This document shows, piece after piece, positions 6,423 to 9,661 of a DNA stretch of 9,661 bases. The first letter of the stretch is position 1. Each line of letters starts with the position of its first letter. Origin of the DNA: Desulfobacca acetoxidans (GTDB lineage: Bacteria; Desulfobacterota; Desulfobaccia; Desulfobaccales; 0-14-0-80-60-11); the NCBI GenBank assembly GCA_022736495.1, contig DZCR01000127.1, forward strand, positions 1 to 9,661. The letters are read 5' to 3'. The translations under genes and the position numbers were made by a program. The notes under the pieces are model-generated. The model ran no database searches, was not told where the DNA came from, and saw only the letters and a program-made list of their open reading frames with translations.

Positions 6423-6875
6423 ATGGCTAATGAACTGATGGAATGGCGGCCGTTTCGGGAAATCTCTCGCCTGCGCGGGGAAATGGATCGTCTCTGGGAT
6501 GATTATTTCGGGTCCGGCCGGCGGGGGCTTCGGCCTTTGCAAGCCGAATTTGCCCCTGCAGTGGACGTCAAGGAAACGGATACCGAGATCGTGGTGAAAG
6601 CCGAGGTCCCCGGAATCGACGCCAAGGACATCAACATCTCGGTCGCCGGTGAGGTGCTCACCATCAAGGGCGAAAAGAAGTCGGAACGGGAAGAAAAGGA
6701 GGAGAACTATCACCTGGTGGAGCGCAGTTACGGTTCTTTTTCCCGCTCCCTGGTGCTGCCCGCAGCAGTGGACCTGGATAAAATCGAGGCGAAATACGAT
6801 AAGGGGGTGTTGACCGTTATCTGTCCCAAAAGAGAGGAGGTCAAACCCAAAGCCATTGAGATTAAGTCCGCTTAA
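6423..6875 (+). CDS. Small heat shock protein, Hsp20/alpha-crystallin family
   Basis: 150-aa cytoplasmic ATP-independent chaperone that holds unfolding proteins for later refolding. A short N-terminal region (1-42, with the common MEWRPFREISRLRGEMDRLWDD pattern) precedes the alpha-crystallin domain (about 43-137), which has the FAPAVDVKET strand, VPGIDAKDINISV, and the hallmark A-x-x-x-x-GVLTV at 124-132. The C-terminal I-x-I type motif (IEI, 145-147) used for oligomer assembly is present. Start: ATG at 6423, 9 nt after the strong Shine-Dalgarno AAGGAGG (6407-6413); an in-frame GTG at 6402 lies in front of that site and is unlikely. The gene is divergent from pyrBC. A 10-bp palindrome ATGTTAACAT (6879-6888) follows the stop; no T-tract terminator was seen in 6889-7042. 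Confidence 0.96.
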   Translation: MANELMEWRPFREISRLRGEMDRLWDDYFGSGRRGLRPLQAEFAPAVDVKETDTEIVVKAEVPGIDAKDINISVAGEVLTIKGEKKSEREEKEENYHLVERSYGSFSRSLVLPAAVDLDKIEAKYDKGVLTVICPKREEVKPKAIEIKSA

Positions 6876-7042
6876 ACTATGTTAACATTCCAGGTCTGAC
6901 CGATTCCTCCATGCTTGCCGCTCCGCTTCAAGGGCGCTGCAGGGATGGGGGATTGGTATTTCAGCGGTTTTGCCTTTAAGATACGCTTTACCTGCATAAA
7001 GCCGCCGTCTCGACCTTAACTCTGTGATCAAAGGAACCCGTT

Positions 7043-7492
7043 ATGAGTGCTGAAATGGAAGCCATCATCAAGAGCGCCATTACCCAGGAAGAGATGTCCC
7101 ACGATTTTTACCAGCGCCTGGCCGGCTTGGTAAGCCATCAGGAAACCAAAGATATCTTGGAATTTTTGGCCAAAGATGAATTGGAGCATAAGGCCTTTCT
7201 CATGAGCTGCGTGACGCCCCAAGGGTGCAGGCTGGCAGGGGAGGCCCAGAATGTCCATCTGGCGGAAATGCTGGAAGCCCCGAACATCAGCGAAGACCTG
7301 TCTCCCAAGGAGGCTCTGGTCATTGCCATGAAGCGGGAGGAGGGGTCCTACCGTTTCTATCAAACCTTAGCCGCTCTGCAGCCCCCCGGCGAAATTCAGA
7401 CCTTCCTGGAAAAGATGGCCAACGTCGAGCTGAAACACAAAGAAAAGGTGGAATACCTTTACGATAACGCCGCTTTTCCCGAAGTGTGGTAG
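7043..7492 (+). CDS. Ferritin-like diiron protein, rubrerythrin family
   Basis: 149-aa cytoplasmic four-helix-bundle protein. The paired half-motifs of the ferritin/rubrerythrin fold are both complete: E16/E17 in ITQEEMSHDFYQRLA with E46-L-E-H49 in KDELEHKAFL, then E99/E100 in MKREEGSYRFYQTLA with E129-L-K-H132 in NVELKHKEKVEYLY. These supply a diiron site. The C-terminal rubredoxin domain of classical rubrerythrin is absent, and the protein ends soon after the fourth helix. Members reduce peroxide or handle iron in anaerobes; the exact substrate is not known from sequence. Two cysteines (C56, C62) lie in the long loop between helices 2 and 3. The ATG has an AAAGGA Shine-Dalgarno 7 nt upstream. 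The TAG stop is 9 nt before tmk, in the same frame. Confidence 0.9.
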   Translation: MSAEMEAIIKSAITQEEMSHDFYQRLAGLVSHQETKDILEFLAKDELEHKAFLMSCVTPQGCRLAGEAQNVHLAEMLEAPNISEDLSPKEALVIAMKREEGSYRFYQTLAALQPPGEIQTFLEKMANVELKHKEKVEYLYDNAAFPEVW

Positions 7493-7501
7493 TGTCTTAA
7501 G

Positions 7502-8113
7502 GTGACGGCGACGGGCGTGCTGCTGGCCCTGGAAGGGGTGGACGGCTCCGGGAAGACTACCCAGGCGAAGCTTTTGGCCGAGGCCCTGAGGCAGCGTGGG
7601 GTGGAAGTGGTCCTGACCCGGGAGCCCACTACCTTCCCCACCGGCGAGAAATTGCGCCGTTATCTGGCGGGGCCTGGCCGGGACCTCAGCCCGGCCGAGG
7701 AATTGGCGCTGTTTCTTGAGGACCGCCGGGAGCACGTGGCCAAGGTGATCCGTCCCGCCCTGGCCGCGGGACAGGTAGTTATAACCGACCGCTACTATTA
7801 CTCCTCGGTTGCCTATCAGGGGGCTTTAGGGCTGGACCCGGCCAGCATTCTAGCCGCCAATGAGGCCTTTGCCCCCCGCCCGCACGTGGTGTTTATCCTG
7901 GTCTTGCCGCCGGAGTCGGCAGTGGCCCGCCTATCCCGGAATCCCCGAAGAACGTCCCAGGTAAGCGAAGGGCAGGATTATCTGGAGCACGTGGCGGCCA
8001 TCTACGCCTCCCTGACCAGCCCCCAGATTCACCGGGTGGACGCGGCGAGGCCTCCCGATGTAGTGCATGCCGACCTCCTGACCATCACGCTCAAGGCCCT
8101 GGAATCCCGCTAA
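7502..8113 (+). CDS. tmk: Thymidylate kinase (dTMP kinase)
   Basis: 203-aa cytoplasmic P-loop kinase converting dTMP to dTDP with ATP. Motifs in order: P-loop EGVDGSGKTTQAK (11-23), TREPTTFPTGEKLR (39-52), FLEDRREHV (71-79), and the DRY-type motif ITDRYYYSSVAYQG (94-107). The LID region around 146-156 (SRNPRRTSQVSEG) keeps several arginines but lacks the common D-R-x-E sequence. Start is uncertain: the GTG at 7502 overlaps its only Shine-Dalgarno-like AAGG, while an in-frame GTG at 7517 would give a shorter N-terminus also compatible with the family. Only 9 nt separate it from the preceding diiron gene, so translation is probably coupled. The 160 nt after the stop carry no recognised gene before the tRNA promoter. 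Confidence 0.95.
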   Translation: MTATGVLLALEGVDGSGKTTQAKLLAEALRQRGVEVVLTREPTTFPTGEKLRRYLAGPGRDLSPAEELALFLEDRREHVAKVIRPALAAGQVVITDRYYYSSVAYQGALGLDPASILAANEAFAPRPHVVFILVLPPESAVARLSRNPRRTSQVSEGQDYLEHVAAIYASLTSPQIHRVDAARPPDVVHADLLTITLKALESR

Positions 8114-8236
8114 CCGGGACAGAAAGGCCATTGCCGGGACCAGGTTCTCGCCAGAGCCGGTGGTGAGTCCGCTAGGCATTCTGTCCGCGACCAAGGCGGA
8201 TAAGTCGATAAGATTGATTACGGCCACGGAGGTGCC

Positions 8237-8266
8237 TTGACAAGTCTCTCCTCAGGGGTTAATAAT
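8237..8266 (+). promoter_or_regulatory. Promoter of the tRNA-Lys/tRNA-Glu pair
   Basis: Perfect -35 TTGACA (8237-8242), then AATAAT (8261-8266, 5/6 match to the -10 consensus, 18-bp spacer) within TAATAATAAT. It lies about 10 nt before the mature 5' end of tRNA-Lys, the expected place for a tRNA promoter, and is among the best promoter matches in the window. Confidence 0.7.
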
Positions 8267-8275
8267 AATCCGTTC

Positions 8276-8348
8276 GGGCCGTTAACTCAGTTGGTAGAGT
8301 ATCTGCCTTTTAAGCAGAGAGTCGTTGGTTCGAGTCCAACACGGCCCA
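8276..8348 (+). tRNA. tRNA-Lys (anticodon UUU)
   Basis: Full cloverleaf of 73 nt. The acceptor arm GGGCCGT pairs over 7 bp with ACGGCCC; the anticodon stem TCTGC/GCAGA closes the loop CTTTTAA with anticodon TTT; the T arm is GTTGG-TTCGAGT-CCAAC. The discriminator base is A. The 3' CCA is not encoded (the next bases are TAAA) and must be added by tRNA nucleotidyltransferase. It is 8 nt from tRNA-Glu and shares its promoter. Confidence 0.97.
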
Positions 8349-8356
8349 TAAAAACC

Positions 8357-8434
8357 GTCCCCATCGTCTAGCCTGGTCCAGGACACCGGCCTTTCACGCC
8401 GGCGACCGGGGTTCAAATCCCCGTGGGGACGCCA
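8357..8434 (+). tRNA. tRNA-Glu (anticodon UUC)
   Basis: The acceptor arm GTCCCCA pairs with TGGGGAC (7 bp), the anticodon stem CCGGC/GCCGG closes the loop CTTTCAC with anticodon TTC, and the T arm is CGGGG-TTCAAAT-CCCCG. The discriminator is G and a 3' CCA is encoded (8432-8434), unlike the neighbouring tRNA-Lys. Without CCA the gene ends at 8431. It is followed by a strong terminator and then by the region holding repeats and a Fic gene. Confidence 0.97.
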
Positions 8435-8446
8435 AATGAAATCAAT

Positions 8447-8480
8447 GGGTTAGGTAATTTGGCCTAACCCTTATTTTTTT
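8447..8480 (+). terminator. Intrinsic terminator of the tRNA operon
   Basis: A perfect 8-bp stem GGGTTAGG/CCTAACCC with an 8-nt loop, followed by TTATTTTTTT. It starts 12 nt after the tRNA-Glu CCA. Confidence 0.92.
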
Positions 8481-8481
8481 G

Positions 8482-8505
8482 TTCCCAGCAATATTCCCAG
8501 CAGCA
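8482..8505. repeat. Two tandem 12-nt units beginning TTCCCAGCA
   Basis: TTCCCAGCA occurs at 8482-8490 and again at 8494-8502, 12 bp apart, directly behind the tRNA terminator. Role unknown; the pair may be chance. Confidence 0.4.
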
Positions 8506-8568
8506 TAGACAGGGGGAGGACATTTTTCGGTTGTCATCAGCAACCGTCAAAACCGATTGCCCTGCTAT
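8505..8568. other. Nested stem-loop between tRNA operon and Fic gene
   Basis: An outer stem ATAG-A-CAGGG (8505-8514) pairs with CCCTGCTAT (8560-8568) with one bulged base. An inner perfect stem CGGTTG/CAACCG (8528-8533, 8541-8546) carries flanking TTTT/AAAA pairs. There is no T-tract after the stems on either strand that would make it a classic terminator. Confidence 0.4.
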
Positions 8569-8583
8569 CCCCCCCAGGCCGGG

Positions 8584-8638
8584 TGTCGCAAGCCATGTCG
8601 TGAGCCTGTCGCAAGTTGTGTCGCAAGATTGTCGCAAG
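8584..8638. repeat. Five direct 9-nt repeats (TGTCGCAAG) spaced 11-12 bp
   Basis: Copies start at 8584, 8596, 8607, 8619 and 8630, so spacing alternates 12, 11, 12, 11 bp, about one helical turn. Four copies are exact TGTCGCAAG; the second reads TGTCGTGAG. The array ends 6 nt before the last bases of the Fic gene, which lies on the other strand, where the unit reads CTTGCGACA. An iteron or operator is possible; coding repeat decay is the alternative. Confidence 0.75.
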
Positions 8639-8644
8639 TTAAGG

Positions 8645-9661
8645 TTACCCCTTGATCCGGTAAATCAACTGATTGGTAGCGCCTTCCGAGAGCAGCACCC
8701 CCCCATTGACCATGGCTTTCAGATCCCGCTGCAGCGTCCGGCGGTTGACGTCCGGACATAGGCCTTCGAACTCCTGGATGGTCAGACTGCCATGCTCAAG
8801 GATATGCTTTATCGCCCTGGCCTGGCGATCTGAAAGGCCGTACTGCTTAACGAGCACGTCTCCCCGAATGGCTTGCTCCCCCCGCTGTCTGACCTCGGCA
8901 AGCTGGGTGGTCAGGCCCTCGACATAGTACTCAAGCCATCCGGTCATATCCATGCCGCTTTCCCGGACGCTCTGAATTGCCCGGTAAAAGGACGGCCGAT
9001 CCCGGTCGTAATACTCGCTGATCGTGAACAGCCGCTTGAAATCATACCCCGCCCGGTAGAGGCATAGCGTTGAAAGCAGCCGGGAGGTGCGGCCGTTACC
9101 ATCCAAGAACGGATGGACATGCACGAACTGGAACTGGGCGACGCCGCTCACCAGTACGGGATGGACCTCCTGTTCACGGTTGAGCCAGTCCACCAGCTCT
9201 GCCATCATAATCGGGACATCGTGCGCTGGAGGCGGCGTGTAAACAATCTCGCCGGTGACGGAGTTGGCCACGTAGTTCTGGACTTTTCGGTACTCGCCGG
9301 GAGCTGCGCTCCCTCCCCGGACACCTTCGACCAGCCGTTGGTGGATTTCACGTATCAGTCCCTGGGTAATCGGGCCGCCGATCTCCAGGTATTCGGAGAC
9401 GAAATCGAAGGCTCTCCGGTAGTTCAAGAGCTCCCGCACATCGTCGGGATCGGCCTCGGGAACCGGTTTCCCTTCCAACAAACGCTCGGCCTGCTCAAGG
9501 CTCAGCCGAGTTCCCTCAATATGCGTAGTGTGGTGGGCTTCCAGGATCAGCGCTCGACGGCCCATCTCGCGCACCCAGGCTTCGGACAAAGTAGCGGCCT
9601 CTAAGAAACCCCGGGCTCGCTCAATGCGGGTAAGACAGGCGGTTATCCGATTGGTAATATT
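8645..9661 (-). CDS. Fic family protein with C-terminal winged helix (5' end outside window)
   Basis: 338 codons are visible and the frame is open to the window edge, so the start lies beyond 9661. Fic enzymes transfer AMP (or other phosphate-containing groups) from a nucleotide to target proteins. The catalytic motif [12 protein letters not shown] is intact (visible residues 183-194), with the catalytic His and the phosphate-binding GNGR. An N-terminal inhibitory-helix motif T-T-H-I-E-G (45-50, form [S/T]xxxE[G/N]) precedes it, so it is a self-inhibited class II Fic. The segment [10 protein letters not shown] and the target-docking flap region before it are also typical. The last about 65 residues ([13 protein letters not shown]... 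to the stop) form a winged helix-turn-helix, which suggests DNA binding and autoregulation. The frame before 9589 continues as good protein sequence ([18 protein letters not shown]), so a TTG at 9589 is not the start. Targets unknown; such genes are often accessory. Confidence 0.93.
   Translation of the reverse strand, partial: NITNRITACLTRIERARGFLEAATLSEAWVREMGRRALILEAHHTTHIEGTRLSLEQAERLLEGKPVPEADPDDVRELLNYRRAFDFVSEYLEIGGPITQGLIREIHQRLVEGVRGGSAAPGEYRKVQNYVANSVTGEIVYTPPPAHDVPIMMAELVDWLNREQEVHPVLVSGVAQFQFVHVHPFLDGNGRTSRLLSTLCLYRAGYDFKRLFTISEYYDRDRPSFYRAIQSVRESGMDMTGWLEYYVEGLTTQLAEVRQRGEQAIRGDVLVKQYGLSDRQARAIKHILEHGSLTIQEFEGLCPDVNRRTLQRDLKAMVNGGVLLSEGATNQLIYRIKG

Noticed and set aside
8114..8227. 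Small open frames on both strands after tmk (minus GTG at 8227; plus frame ending TGA near 8240)
   Set aside because: The minus frame has no Shine-Dalgarno (CCTCC stands in its place) and overlaps the tmk end; the plus frame lacks a supported start. Translations look protein-like in part but match no family I know.
8584..8638. Five-repeat array as a CRISPR
   Set aside because: Units are 9 nt with 2-3-nt gaps; CRISPR repeats are 24-40 nt with unique spacers of similar length.

Overview
The window looks like chromosomal DNA from a GC-rich, anaerobic or microaerophilic bacterium, most likely a Desulfobacterota (Deltaproteobacteria) relative. The basis is circumstantial: a CobA-HemD fusion, a DUF362 protein with two [4Fe-4S] motifs, a hemerythrin-like protein and a rubredoxin-less rubrerythrin. 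No single marker fixes the species.

Left part (1-5872), all on the minus strand. Reading in the direction of transcription: pyrB (aspartate carbamoyltransferase) and pyrC (type I dihydroorotase) overlap by 4 bp as an ATGA and form a two-gene pyrimidine operon. After a 230-bp gap carrying a perfect C/G-rich palindrome come a DUF362 ferredoxin-like protein, a hemerythrin-domain protein with a C-terminal CxxCH, and a cobA-hemD fusion that makes uroporphyrinogen III and precorrin-2 for siroheme, heme d1 or cobamide synthesis. The left edge is C-rich on the plus strand and could form a G-quadruplex on the minus strand.

Centre (5873-6422) is a 550-bp divergent intergenic region and the most interesting part. 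On the minus strand, about 245 nt before pyrB, there is a clear intrinsic terminator (stem plus nine T). A 50-codon open frame with its own Shine-Dalgarno starts just before that terminator and reads through it; the T-tract encodes Phe-Phe-Phe. This is the layout of a pyrL-type attenuator (E. coli pyrBI), although the ORF is not a recognisable homologue. Facing the other way, an Hsp20 gene has a long 5' leader with two perfect hairpins and two stretches complementary to its Shine-Dalgarno, a possible RNA thermometer.

Right part (6423-8481), plus strand: hsp20, a ferritin-like diiron protein (rubrerythrin family, no rubredoxin domain), tmk (thymidylate kinase) 9 nt behind it, then a tRNA-Lys(UUU)-tRNA-Glu(UUC) pair with its own near-consensus promoter and a strong terminator.

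Far right (8482-9661): short direct repeats, a nested stem-loop, an array of five TGTCGCAAG-type repeats spaced 11-12 bp, and a Fic-family protein on the minus strand that runs off the window. The change from housekeeping genes to Fic plus repeats right after a tRNA fits the edge of an accessory region. No CRISPR array, IS element or rRNA gene was seen.
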